Shown: positions 6,338 through 14,870 of the stretch, in pieces | Position numbering within the stretch: the stretch's first letter is position 1 | How the letters are laid out: every line of letters starts with the position of its first letter | Source: Oscillospiraceae bacterium | Lineage (GTDB): Bacteria > Bacillota > Clostridia > Oscillospirales > Acutalibacteraceae | Assembly (NCBI GenBank): GCA_015065425.1 | Contig: SVQH01000009.1 | Coordinates: forward strand, 1 to 64,000 | DNA length: 64,000 nt | Direction of reading: 5' to 3' | Made by a program: the position numbers and the translations under genes | Notes under the pieces: model-generated | What the model saw: the letters and a program-made list of their open reading frames with translations, nothing else | The model's database searches: none | Told to the model about the DNA's origin: nothing

Positions 6338-8608
6338 ATGCCGAAAAACAACACGGACAATAAACTTTATGAGGTTGCACGCCGAATACAGGAAATGCGT
6401 TCCATTTGCGACTTTACTATTGAAGAAATGGCAGAAAAAACCGAAGTTACCCCTGAACAGTATATGGCTTTTGAAGGCGGAACTGAGGATCTTCCGTTTT
6501 CGTTCATTCATAAATGTGCCCTTGCTTTTGATATAGGAATCACTGACCTGCTTGAAGGTCACAGTGCAAAGCTTACTTCCTATACCGTTACAAGAAAAGG
6601 CGAAGGACAGACAACAGCCAAAGAAAACGGTATTGAAATCCAGAACCTTGCTCCTCTTTTTAAGGATAAACTCGGTGACCCTTACTGGGTAAGATACGAA
6701 TATTCAGCCGAGCTTGAAAATAAACCTGTGCATACAACAACACACGCAGGTCAGGAATTTGATATGGTCATAAGCGGTACTCTTATGGTCAAGGTAGGTG
6801 ACCATACGGAAATACTTCATGAGGGTGACAGTATCTATTATAAGAGCTCAACTCCTCACGGTATGATAGCCGTTGACGGAAGAGACTGCGTGTTCCTTGC
6901 CTTCATTCTTGCATCAGATGAAGCCCCTGAAGATATTGTAAAGCACAGAGTTCTTCCCGATACAAGAGTAAGCGAATCGCTCGTTTGCCACAAGTTTGTA
7001 AAAACTGTTGAAAATGATCGCGGTGAGCTTGTAAGCATAGATTTTGAAAATACAGATGAATTCAATTTTGCTTTTGACGTTGTCGATAAAATTGCAAAAA
7101 AATCCCCCGACAAAACTGCAATGATACATATTGCAAGGGATATGACCGAAAGAGTATTCACTTATCAGCAGATAAAAGAGTATTCTTGTCAGACAGCCAA
7201 TTATTTCCGTTCTCTCGGAATCAAAAAAGGCGACAGGGTAATGCTTGTATTAAAGCGTCATTATCAGTTCTGGTTCTCCATTCTTGCCCTTCACAGACTC
7301 GGTGCTATAGTTATCCCTGCAACGCATCAGCTTCAGGCACATGATTTTGAATACCGTTTCAATGCGGCAGGTGTAAGTGCCATTGTGTGTACTTCCGATG
7401 ACAATACTCCCTCACATGTTGATGAATGTGCAGATAAATGTCCTTCTCTTGTAACAAAGGTTGTTGTAGGAGAAGACAGAGACGGTTGGCACAATTTCGA
7501 TAAGGAATACAGTCTTTTTTCACGCCGTTTCAGAAGAGAAGATGATACAGCCTGCGGAAAAGATCCCATGCTTATGTTCTTCACTTCGGGTACTACGGGT
7601 TATCCCAAAATTGCAACACACAGTTTTGATTATCCTCTTGCCCATTTTGTTACTGCAAAATACTGGCATACGGTCAATAAAGACGGTCTTCACTTTACGA
7701 TTTCTGATACAGGCTGGGGTAAAGCACTCTGGGGTAAGCTGTACGGTCAGTGGCTTTGCGAAGGCTCGGTATTTGTATATGACTTTGACAGATTTGATGC
7801 TTCTGTTATACTTCCCATGTTTACGAAATACAAAATATCTACCTTCTGTGCTCCTCCCACAATGTACAGAATGCTTATCAAACAGGACCTTTCAAAATAT
7901 GACCTGTCATCCATCCGTCATGCAACCATTGCAGGTGAAGCACTCAACCCCGAAGTATTCAAGCAGTTTGAGGCTGCAACGGGACTTCAGCTTATGGAAG
8001 GCTTCGGTCAGACGGAGACCACACTTACGATAGCAAATCTTGTGGGAACAACGCCCAAGCCCGGCTCAATGGGTAAGGCAAACCCCATGTACGATATAGA
8101 TATACTAAGAGCCGACGGGACCTCTGCACAGCTCGGTGAAAACGGTGAAATTGTTGTGCGTACTTCAGAAAAAGTTCCCTGCGGACTTTTCCTCGGTTAT
8201 TACAATCAGCAGGAAAAAACAGACGAAGTATGGCACGACGGTTATTATCATACGGGTGACCTTGCATGGAAAGATGAAGACGGTCACTTCTGGTATGTCG
8301 GCAGAGTTGATGATGTTATTAAGTCATCAGGCTACCGTATAGGACCTTTTGAAATTGAAAATGTTATCATGGAGCTTCCTTATGTTCTTGAATGCGGCGT
8401 TTCAGCCGAACCTGATGAACTCAGAGGTCAGGTTGTAAAGGCAAGCATTGTCCTTACAAAAGGCACTGAGCCTACAGAGGAACTCAAAAAAGAAATTCAG
8501 AAGTATGTCAAAGAACATACAGCTCCCTATAAGTATCCGAGAATCGTTGTATTCAGAGATTCGCTTCCAAAGACTATAAGCGGAAAGATACAGAGAAATA
8601 AACTTTAA
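6338..8608 (+). CDS. fusion: XRE-type HTH + cupin + AMP-forming acyl-CoA synthetase
   Basis: 756 aa. Residues 5-75 are a helix-turn-helix of the XRE type (RRIQEMRSICDFTIEEMAE). Residues about 115-190 are a cupin_2 barrel (THAGQEFDMVISG; GDSIYYKSSTPHG). This pair is normally a small sugar- or acid-sensing repressor. From about 225 on is a complete acyl-CoA synthetase with TSGTTGYPK at 416-424, GFGQTE, YHTGDLAW, GRVDDVIKSSGYRIGPFEIE and the catalytic Lys region SGKIQR. The enzyme half resembles acetyl/medium-chain acyl-CoA synthetases. Start at 6338 follows AAGGAGG directly behind the T-box terminator. A regulator-enzyme fusion could couple acid activation with DNA binding, but that is inference. 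Confidence 0.88.
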   Translation: MPKNNTDNKLYEVARRIQEMRSICDFTIEEMAEKTEVTPEQYMAFEGGTEDLPFSFIHKCALAFDIGITDLLEGHSAKLTSYTVTRKGEGQTTAKENGIEIQNLAPLFKDKLGDPYWVRYEYSAELENKPVHTTTHAGQEFDMVISGTLMVKVGDHTEILHEGDSIYYKSSTPHGMIAVDGRDCVFLAFILASDEAPEDIVKHRVLPDTRVSESLVCHKFVKTVENDRGELVSIDFENTDEFNFAFDVVDKIAKKSPDKTAMIHIARDMTERVFTYQQIKEYSCQTANYFRSLGIKKGDRVMLVLKRHYQFWFSILALHRLGAIVIPATHQLQAHDFEYRFNAAGVSAIVCTSDDNTPSHVDECADKCPSLVTKVVVGEDRDGWHNFDKEYSLFSRRFRREDDTACGKDPMLMFFTSGTTGYPKIATHSFDYPLAHFVTAKYWHTVNKDGLHFTISDTGWGKALWGKLYGQWLCEGSVFVYDFDRFDASVILPMFTKYKISTFCAPPTMYRMLIKQDLSKYDLSSIRHATIAGEALNPEVFKQFEAATGLQLMEGFGQTETTLTIANLVGTTPKPGSMGKANPMYDIDILRADGTSAQLGENGEIVVRTSEKVPCGLFLGYYNQQEKTDEVWHDGYYHTGDLAWKDEDGHFWYVGRVDDVIKSSGYRIGPFEIENVIMELPYVLECGVSAEPDELRGQVVKASIVLTKGTEPTEELKKEIQKYVKEHTAPYKYPRIVVFRDSLPKTISGKIQRNKL

Positions 8609-8612
8609 TAAT

Positions 8613-9269
8613 ATGAAAAGAGTAATTATTATAGCAGGGCATTACGGCTCGGGAAAAACCAATATTGCCGTAAATATGGCTCTTGCAATGAAAAAAGACG
8701 GAATAAACACGGTTATTGCAGATCTTGATATTGTAAATCCGTATTTCAGAACGAAGGATTCCCTTGAAAGACTTACCGAAGCGGGGATAAAACTCATTTC
8801 ATCGGAATACGCAAATTCCAATGTTGACATTCCCGCAATTCCACAGGATATGTATTCTATAGTAGATGATAAGGAAAATCACTATATAGTCGACCTCGGC
8901 GGAGATGACAGGGGGGCTTATGCACTGGGACGGTATGCGGATAAACTCAAAGAGGAAAATGATTACGAAATGTATTTTGTTTTCAATATGTACAGACCTC
9001 TTACTCCCGATGCTGAAAGTGCACTTGATGTAATGCGTGAAATTGAAGAAGCATGCCGGATGAAATTTACTGCAATAATAAATAATTCCAACATAGGTGA
9101 GCTTACAGATGTTCAGGCAGTATTGACCTCCGTGGCAGAATGTGATAAACTTTCATTGTCAGCGGATATCCCTGTCGCTTTCACTTGTGTAAGTACGGAT
9201 GTGTACGAAAAAATGACAGGATATGAGGGAAAGCTCTTTTCGCTGGAACTTCAGAAGAAAATCATTTGA
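8613..9269 (+). CDS. P-loop NTPase (ParA/CobQ-like) of the 2-oxoacid oxidoreductase operon
   Basis: 218 aa starting MKRVIIIAGHYGSGKTN: a Walker A motif near residue 10 (GHYGSGKT), followed by a DLD segment near 43-45 and a VDLGGDDRG Walker B/switch region near 93. The layout fits the SIMIBI class of nucleotide-binding proteins (ParA, CobQ, nitrogenase-iron-protein relatives). The specific substrate is unknown. It lies 4 bases after the acyl-CoA synthetase gene and its end overlaps the short alternative start of the ferredoxin gene, so it belongs to the operon. An assembly, cofactor-insertion or regulatory role for the oxidoreductase is inference. Confidence 0.75.
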   Translation: MKRVIIIAGHYGSGKTNIAVNMALAMKKDGINTVIADLDIVNPYFRTKDSLERLTEAGIKLISSEYANSNVDIPAIPQDMYSIVDDKENHYIVDLGGDDRGAYALGRYADKLKEENDYEMYFVFNMYRPLTPDAESALDVMREIEEACRMKFTAIINNSNIGELTDVQAVLTSVAECDKLSLSADIPVAFTCVSTDVYEKMTGYEGKLFSLELQKKII

Positions 9270-9283
9270 TTGGAGAGAATATA

Positions 9284-9490
9284 ATGGCAAAAGTTACTTT
9301 TTCGGAAGACCTTTGCAAAGGCTGCGGACTTTGTGTCGGTGCTTGTCCTAAAGGTATTGTAAAACTGGCTGAAACACGCCTTAATGTAAAAGGACACCAT
9401 CCTGCTGAAATTACAGATCAGGATTCATGTATTGCCTGTGCATTCTGTGCAACAATGTGTCCCGACTGTGTAATTACTGTAGAGAGGTGA
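9284..9490 (+). CDS. 2-oxoacid:ferredoxin oxidoreductase, delta (ferredoxin) subunit
   Basis: 68 aa with two 4Fe-4S motifs, CKGCGLCVGACP and CIACAFCATMCP. It carries electrons between ferredoxin and the TPP-containing core of the enzyme (VorD/KorD type). The start MAKVTFSED at 9284 is chosen because GGAGAG lies 7 bases upstream; an in-frame ATG at 9266 has no such site. First of four consecutive subunits in the order delta, alpha, beta, gamma, which is the usual VOR/KOR operon order. Confidence 0.92.
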   Translation: MAKVTFSEDLCKGCGLCVGACPKGIVKLAETRLNVKGHHPAEITDQDSCIACAFCATMCPDCVITVER

Positions 9491-9495
9491 AGAAA

Positions 9496-10557
9496 ATGAG
9501 CGATATGGTTTTAATGAAAGGAAACGAAGCTATTGCAGAAGCTGCCATTAAAGCAGGTTGCCGCCATTACTTCGGTTATCCCATTACTCCTCAGACTGAG
9601 GTTGCAGCATATATGTCAAAGAGAATGCCCAAAATAGGCGGTACGTTCCTTCAGGCTGAAAGTGAAGTTGCTGCAATAAATATGGTTATAGGTGTTGCAT
9701 CCACCGGTAAAAGAGTTATGACCTCTTCCTCATCCCCCGGAATTTCACTTAAGAGTGAAGGTATTTCATATCTTGCCGGCTGTGACCTTCCCGCACTTGT
9801 TGTAAATGTTCAGAGAGGCGGTCCCGGTCTCGGCGGTATCCAGCCCTCCCAGTCTGACTATTGGCAGGCTGTCAAGGGCGGAAGCCACGGTGACTTCCAT
9901 AACATTGTTCTTGCCCCCGCATCCGTTCAGGAAATGGCAAGTCTTACTGTCAAAGGCTTTGAACTTGCCGATAAATACAGAATGGTATCAATGATTTTAG
10001 CTGACGGTACAATGGGACAGATGATGGAACCCGTTTCGCTTGATATTGAAAGCACCTTTACTGTTGAAAAACCGTGGGCAGTAACAGGCACTAAGGGCGA
10101 AAGAAAGCATAATATTGTAAATTCTCTTTTCTTACAGCCTGAAGAACTCGAACAGAAGAACTTTGAAAGATTTGAAAGATATAACCTCATTGAAGCTACA
10201 GAGGCTATGTATGAGGAATACCTTATGGAAGATGCCGAAATCTGTGTAGTTGCTTTCGGTATCACTTCAAGAGTTGCTAAAAATGCAATAAACGAAGCAA
10301 GAAAACAGGGGGTAAAAGTAGGTCTCATACGTCCCATTACTCTCTGGCCCTTCCCCAAAGCAGTGCTGAATAAGGCTGCCGATAAGTGTAAGGCATTTAT
10401 TTCCGTTGAAATGAATATGGGACAGATGATAGAGGATATTGAACTTTCAATAAGATGTAAAAGAGAAGTTCACCTGTGCTGCCGTACAGGCGGTATGATT
10501 CCGTCACCTGAGCAAGTTCTTGCAAAAATTATTGAAGTAAGCGAAAAGGAGGACTGA
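9496..10557 (+). CDS. 2-oxoacid:ferredoxin oxidoreductase, alpha subunit
   Basis: 353 aa from ATG 9496, preceded by AGAGAGGTGAAG. N-terminal pyrimidine-binding region ([43 protein letters not shown]) and the core [27 protein letters not shown] typical of VorB/KorA. With the beta subunit it forms the thiamine-diphosphate active site and binds the 2-oxoacid. In the forward direction the enzyme makes acyl-CoA and CO2 from a 2-oxoacid; with reduced ferredoxin it can carboxylate acyl-CoA. Substrate (branched 2-oxoacid, 2-oxoglutarate) cannot be fixed from sequence; the Ile T-box upstream favours the branched-chain type. Confidence 0.92.
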   Translation: MSDMVLMKGNEAIAEAAIKAGCRHYFGYPITPQTEVAAYMSKRMPKIGGTFLQAESEVAAINMVIGVASTGKRVMTSSSSPGISLKSEGISYLAGCDLPALVVNVQRGGPGLGGIQPSQSDYWQAVKGGSHGDFHNIVLAPASVQEMASLTVKGFELADKYRMVSMILADGTMGQMMEPVSLDIESTFTVEKPWAVTGTKGERKHNIVNSLFLQPEELEQKNFERFERYNLIEATEAMYEEYLMEDAEICVVAFGITSRVAKNAINEARKQGVKVGLIRPITLWPFPKAVLNKAADKCKAFISVEMNMGQMIEDIELSIRCKREVHLCCRTGGMIPSPEQVLAKIIEVSEKED

Positions 10558-10561
10558 GAGT

Positions 10562-11317
10562 ATGGCTACAGTTTTTAAGAAACCCGATTCATTAACAGAT
10601 GCAGTTCTGCACTATTGTCCCGGCTGTACTCACGGTATTATTCACCGTCTCGTTGCCGAAGTAATAGATGAACTGGGCATTGAAGGAAAGACCATAGGCG
10701 TTGCTCCCGTCGGTTGTTCCGTTATGGCATATAATTATTTTACCTGTGACTTTGTTCAGGCGGCTCACGGCAGAGCCCCCGCAGTTGCAACGGGTGTAAA
10801 ACGCTCTGACCCCGATAATATCGTATTTACATATCAGGGTGACGGTGACCTTGCCGCAATAGGTACTGCCGAAACAGTACATGCTGCCGCAAGAAGAGAA
10901 AATATCACTGTTATTTTCGTAAACAATGCAATTTACGGTATGACAGGCGGTCAGATGGCTCCTACAACTCTCCCCGGACAGGTTACTCAGACTTCTCCCT
11001 ACGGCAGAGATGTAAATACGGTAGGTTATCCCGTAAAGGTCTGCGAGCTGCTTCAGAATGTTGACGGTGCCGCTTACCTTGAAAGAGTTGCTGTTAATAA
11101 TGTCAAAAATATCAGAAATGCAAAAAAAGCAATCAAAAAGGCTTTTCAGAATCAGATAGACGGAAAAGGCTTCTCCCTTGTTGAGGTGCTTTCCACTTGT
11201 CCCACAAACTGGGGTATGTCTCCCGAAAAGGCACTCTCCTGGCTTGAAGATAATATGATTCCTTACTATCCTTTAGGTGTTTATAAGGATATAACATCAG
11301 AAAAGGAGGCAGAATGA
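10562..11317 (+). CDS. 2-oxoacid:ferredoxin oxidoreductase, beta (TPP-binding) subunit
   Basis: 251 aa. The thiamine-diphosphate motif is visible as [11 protein letters not shown] followed by [16 protein letters not shown], and the N-terminal CPGCTHG motif matches VorA/KorB beta subunits. GGAGG lies 9 bases before the ATG. Its TGA overlaps the start of the gamma gene (ATGA), indicating coupled translation of equal subunit amounts. It supplies the cofactor site for oxidative decarboxylation or the reverse carboxylation reaction. Confidence 0.93.
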   Translation: MATVFKKPDSLTDAVLHYCPGCTHGIIHRLVAEVIDELGIEGKTIGVAPVGCSVMAYNYFTCDFVQAAHGRAPAVATGVKRSDPDNIVFTYQGDGDLAAIGTAETVHAAARRENITVIFVNNAIYGMTGGQMAPTTLPGQVTQTSPYGRDVNTVGYPVKVCELLQNVDGAAYLERVAVNNVKNIRNAKKAIKKAFQNQIDGKGFSLVEVLSTCPTNWGMSPEKALSWLEDNMIPYYPLGVYKDITSEKEAE

Positions 11318-11850
11318 TGGCTACTGTTAATATGCTTTTTGCAGGCTTCGGCGGTCAGGGTATCCTTTTTGCAGGTAAATTCCTTGCATACAAAGGTCTT
11401 ATTGAGGGAAAACAAGTAAGTTGGCTTCCTTCCTACGGTCCCGAAATGAGAGGCGGTACTGCCAACTGTTCCGTCATTTTAAGTGATTCTCCCATAGGCT
11501 CTCCCATAGTAGATAAACCTGATGTGCTTATTGCCATGAATCTTCCTTCTCTTGATAAGTATGAGGATGCCGTAGTCCCCGGCGGTAAGATTTTCGTTGA
11601 CTCAACTCTTATTTCAAGGAAAGTAAACAGAACCGATGTTGAGGTTTTCTATATCCCCGCATCAGGCCTTGCAAACGAAAAGAACATAAAGACTCTTGCA
11701 AATATGATAATTACAGGTAAGGTTATTAAAGAAGTTGCCGAAATCGGTGCGGATAACCTTGAACCTGCTCTTAATAAGGTCATTTCCGCAAGACATCAGG
11801 ATATGCTGAAATTTAATCTTGATGCACTTACACTCGGAGCTGAGCTGTAA
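11314..11850 (+). CDS. 2-oxoacid:ferredoxin oxidoreductase, gamma subunit
   Basis: 178 aa with the family signature [15 protein letters not shown] near the N-terminus and [19 protein letters not shown] in the middle, which mark the CoA-binding gamma domain of this enzyme family. It overlaps the beta gene by 4 bases. Two adjacent ATG codons (11314, 11317) are possible starts. Last gene of the Ile T-box operon; a terminator follows about 55 bases later. Confidence 0.93.
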   Translation: MMATVNMLFAGFGGQGILFAGKFLAYKGLIEGKQVSWLPSYGPEMRGGTANCSVILSDSPIGSPIVDKPDVLIAMNLPSLDKYEDAVVPGGKIFVDSTLISRKVNRTDVEVFYIPASGLANEKNIKTLANMIITGKVIKEVAEIGADNLEPALNKVISARHQDMLKFNLDALTLGAEL

Positions 11851-11904
11851 AAGAAAAAAATGAAAGCACTGTCGACAATGCATGAGGTTGCTAAGGACAG
11901 AAAA

Positions 11905-11946
11905 AAGAGGTTATGCGGATAAAACCGTGTTGCCTCTCATTTTTTT
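11905..11946 (+). terminator. Rho-independent terminator of the oxidoreductase operon
   Basis: GAGG...GCGG stem pairing with CCGT...CCTC around an ATAAAA loop, then a run of seven T (11940-11946). Confidence 0.8.
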
Positions 11947-11999
11947 GTACTTTTACCTTCGGTGGTGAGTAAGTGCATTTTTCTTTTTCGGATTGTTCA

Positions 12000-12200
12000 A
12001 GTGATATTTTGCCTGACGGCAAAGTGATATTATTGCTTTCAGCAATAGTTTTATTGAAACTTTCAGTTTCAGTGATATTTTATTCGCAAAAACTGACCGT
12101 AGGTCAATATCACTTGGATAAAGTCCAAATATAACTGCGAAACAATATAACTTGTCTTTGGCGAATAAAGCTGCCAAGTGTACTTACGAACACTTGGCTA
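12000..12200. repeat. hairpin array A (AGTGATATT spacers)
   Basis: Left half: AGTGATATT (12000), hairpin TTGCC/TGAC/GGCAA; AGTGATATT (12023), hairpin ATTGCT/TTC/AGCAAT; AGTTTTATT, hairpin GAAACT/TTC/AGTTTC; AGTGATATT (12071). Right half: hairpin TGACC/GTA/GGTCA then AATATCACT (12106), hairpin TTGGA/TCCAA then AATATAACT (12128), and a second AATATAACT. The spacer is reversed between the halves. TTATTCGC (12080) is complementary to GCGAATAA on the far side, so the whole array is also a loose inverted repeat. The last hairpin is CCAAGTGT/ACACTTGG. The 11851-12296 gap holds this plus a terminator and a promoter; no gene is seen. Confidence 0.8.
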
Positions 12201-12231
12201 AAATGACGGTGTTTTTGTGCTTTTTTGCATC

Positions 12232-12260
12232 TTGAAAACAATAATTATATATAGTATACT
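12232..12260 (+). promoter_or_regulatory. SigA-type promoter for the M20 peptidase gene
   Basis: TTGAAA (12232-12237), 17-bp spacer, TATACT (12255-12260), 37 bases before the start codon. Confidence 0.75.
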
Positions 12261-12296
12261 TTAAACGAAATATAAACTTAAAGGTGGAATGCCGTT

Positions 12297-13748
12297 ATGA
12301 AATATGTATTGTTTGCTCTTATTGCCGTTGTTGCAGTTTTTGTTATCATTGCACTTGTCTGCGTTATAAGAGCAGTTAAAGTAAAAAAAGCTCCTTCTGA
12401 TAAAAAGCCTGCCATAAACTGGACAAAAGAAGAGGAAGACAAATATGCTGTGAAGCTTTCCGAAATGGTAAAGATTTCCACAGTTTCAAAGAAAAAAGGA
12501 GAAGAGTACGGAGACTTTCTTAAGTTGCAGGAGGTTATGGCAAGGCTCTATCCCAATATTTTCTCAAAACTTGAAAAACATGATTTTGAAGGAAATATTT
12601 TAAGAGTCTGGAGAGGAACAAACCCTTCTAAGGGTGCAATTCTTCTTATGGGGCATCAGGATGTTGTTCCCGCTGCAGAAAAGGAATGGACAAGAGATCC
12701 GTTTTCAGGTGAAATTGCTGACGGTTGTGTTCACGGACGAGGCTCCATGGACTGTAAAAGTACTCTCAGTGCAGAATGGAGTGCTGTTGAGGAACTCATT
12801 GAGGAAGGTTTTGTGCCTGAAGAAGATATCTGGCTTTTCTCTTCCGTAAACGAAGAAAACTCTGGCGGTGGTGCCATTGATGCCGCAAAATGGTTCAAAG
12901 AGCAGGGAATACGTCTTAATTCCGTTCTTGACGAAGGCGGTGCCGTTATCGGAAATGTTTTCCCGGGGCTTTCACAGCCCTGTGCCGCTATAGGTATTGT
13001 TGAAAAAGGCTTTTGTAATCTTAAGTTTGTTGCAAGAGGTAAAGGCGGTCATTCATCAACACCTCCTAAAAACACACCTATGGCAAGACTCGGTATGTTT
13101 ATGGCAGAGGTGGAAAAAACAGATCCCTTCAAGAGAGAGCTTGTCTCTCCCATCCCCGAAATGTTCACAAGCATTGCAGGACATCTTACTTTCCCCCTTC
13201 GTCTTGTTATGTCAAATCTATGGCTGTTTAAGGGACTTCTTGCAAAAGTATTACCTCTGTTCTCACCCATGGCCGGTGCATTTGTAAGAACCACCTGTGC
13301 GTTTACCATGGCACAGGGTTCAGAAGCTCCCAATGTAATTCCCGATGAAGCTTATGTTATATGTAACATCCGTCCGTCCGTTCATCAGAAAGCGGAGGAA
13401 TCCATAGAGGTATTGAAAAATATTGCAAAAAAATACGATATAGAAACCGAAGTTTTGCTTTCCCGTGATCCTTCCAATGTTTCATCCCCCGAAAGTGATG
13501 AATTCAATTATCTTACAAAATGCATCACCGAGGCTATCCCCGATGTAGTTCCCATTCCTTATCTTATGACAGGAGGAACGGATTGCAGACAATTTGAACT
13601 CGTTTCGGATAACTGTCTGAGATTTACCCCCACAAGACTTACTCCCGAACAACTTGCAGCCATGCATGCCGCAAATGAAAGCATCGGTGTGTCCGCTCTT
13701 GCTGAAGGTGTGAAATTCTATAAATATTATATTCAGAACAGAAAATGA
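12297..13748 (+). CDS. membrane-anchored M20-family metallopeptidase
   Basis: 483 aa. Residues 3-27 form one hydrophobic segment ending in a Lys/Arg cluster, so the enzyme is probably tethered by its N-terminus. The M20 metal site is visible: GHQDVVP with His 120, GRGSMDCK about 25 residues later, SSVNEENSGGG with the catalytic Glu pair, and the late MTGGTDCR. The family hydrolyses dipeptides or N-acyl amino acids using two zinc ions; the closest layout is the PM20D1/carboxypeptidase S type. RBS AGGTGG precedes the start. The dockerin protein gene follows after 17 bases. Confidence 0.88.
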   Translation: MKYVLFALIAVVAVFVIIALVCVIRAVKVKKAPSDKKPAINWTKEEEDKYAVKLSEMVKISTVSKKKGEEYGDFLKLQEVMARLYPNIFSKLEKHDFEGNILRVWRGTNPSKGAILLMGHQDVVPAAEKEWTRDPFSGEIADGCVHGRGSMDCKSTLSAEWSAVEELIEEGFVPEEDIWLFSSVNEENSGGGAIDAAKWFKEQGIRLNSVLDEGGAVIGNVFPGLSQPCAAIGIVEKGFCNLKFVARGKGGHSSTPPKNTPMARLGMFMAEVEKTDPFKRELVSPIPEMFTSIAGHLTFPLRLVMSNLWLFKGLLAKVLPLFSPMAGAFVRTTCAFTMAQGSEAPNVIPDEAYVICNIRPSVHQKAEESIEVLKNIAKKYDIETEVLLSRDPSNVSSPESDEFNYLTKCITEAIPDVVPIPYLMTGGTDCRQFELVSDNCLRFTPTRLTPEQLAAMHAANESIGVSALAEGVKFYKYYIQNRK

Positions 13749-13765
13749 GAGGATGAAAATGTAAT

Positions 13766-14815
13766 ATGAAAAAATCTCTGTATGTATTGCTGACATGTAT
13801 AATCTTGGCTTTTACTCTTGGCATTTTTGCTTCTGCAACCGAGACAGAGACTCCCGATACAACTGACGGCTGTCTGCTCGGTGATGTGGATTTTGACGGT
13901 AAGATTACCTCTGCCGATGCACGTCTTATATTAAGATACTCTGTTTCACTTGAAGACCTTTCAGACCTTGCCATTGCTTATTCAAATATTGACATGGATG
14001 AAACAGTTTCATCTGCCGATGCAAGACTTGCACTCAGAACTTCGGTTAATCTTGAAAGCAAAAACACACATGACTACGAAATAACCGCATATACTGCTGC
14101 AAGTTGTACGCTTGAAGGCTCCCTTAAGGCAAAATGCAAGGATTGTGCTGCTGAAATTTCTATGGTTACAAACAAAACAGGACATACACTTGAGAAAGAG
14201 GCTCCCTGTGACACTGTTGCTATATGCAGTGTATGTGCAACAAAAGTCAATGTTGCTGCAGAACATAATTACAGTTCTTCGGGACTTTGTACATTTTGCG
14301 GTGCTGTAAGTAAAGCTCAGGCTTTTGAGGCTTTGAAAGAAGTTGTACGTTCAAACGGAACAAATCAGGAAAATGTTCTTGTTTACGGTGAAGACCTCGG
14401 CGAATATTATGTTGCACTTTGTTATTTTGCACAGGATGACTATATGTATCTGTACACAGGCTTCGGTGTTATAAGTGAAGATGAGTACGGTGTTGAACAC
14501 TACGGTGAATATTATAATTATCTTGATCTTGAGAAAACATTTACTTCTTATGAATCTTCAATGGCACTTGTTGTTGACGGAATAACGAGTATATACATAG
14601 AAGGATATATCGATAGTACAAAGGCAAATCACGATGCTCCCGGCTCTTTTACGCTGACACATTATGAAGCATTGGAAGGAATACCTGACACCAGTGCAGA
14701 TGTTTCTTATATCAGTGAAGGTATGTCTTTAGATGCAATAGACTGGCTTATAGATATTTGTAAAAAGCATGATATTCCTCTTACTGCAGATTTGTTGGGT
14801 TTTGTGAATTTTTAA
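13766..14815 (+). CDS. secreted dockerin-containing protein with Cys-rich middle region
   Basis: 349 aa. Signal peptide MKKSLYVLL... cleaved near SATE (about residue 24-27). Residues 34-92 are a type I dockerin with two calcium-loop repeats (GDVDFDGKITSADARLILR; NIDMDETVSSADARLALR). Residues about 100-180 hold four CxxC pairs of the kind seen in Clostridia surface proteins. The C-terminal 165 residues are rich in acidic and aromatic residues and match no family I recognise. The dockerin implies attachment to a cohesin on a scaffold or the cell surface; an N-terminal position for a dockerin is less common. Start follows GAGAGGATGAAAATGTA. Confidence 0.8.
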   Translation: MKKSLYVLLTCIILAFTLGIFASATETETPDTTDGCLLGDVDFDGKITSADARLILRYSVSLEDLSDLAIAYSNIDMDETVSSADARLALRTSVNLESKNTHDYEITAYTAASCTLEGSLKAKCKDCAAEISMVTNKTGHTLEKEAPCDTVAICSVCATKVNVAAEHNYSSSGLCTFCGAVSKAQAFEALKEVVRSNGTNQENVLVYGEDLGEYYVALCYFAQDDYMYLYTGFGVISEDEYGVEHYGEYYNYLDLEKTFTSYESSMALVVDGITSIYIEGYIDSTKANHDAPGSFTLTHYEALEGIPDTSADVSYISEGMSLDAIDWLIDICKKHDIPLTADLLGFVNF

Positions 14816-14827
14816 GTAAAAAAATAT

Positions 14828-14865
14828 ACAGGGTGTTCAAGTGTGATCACCCTGTAATTTTTTTC
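14828..14865. terminator. bidirectional terminator
   Basis: 8-bp stem ACAGGGTG/CACCCTGT with T runs on both strands, between the convergent dockerin and kinase genes. Confidence 0.85.
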
Positions 14866-14870
14866 TCATT

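Noticed and set aside
9496-11850. Pyruvate:ferredoxin oxidoreductase or indolepyruvate oxidoreductase
   Set aside because: The four-subunit order with a short delta ferredoxin and the [16 protein letters not shown] motif fit VOR/KOR; pyruvate enzymes are mostly one long fused chain in Clostridia, and indolepyruvate enzymes have a fused IorA.
12000-12200. CRISPR array (also considered for 49377-49577 and 53907-54187)
   Set aside because: The repeated part is only 8-9 bases, the variable parts are self-complementary and of different lengths, the spacer flips orientation in mid-array and no cas genes are near.
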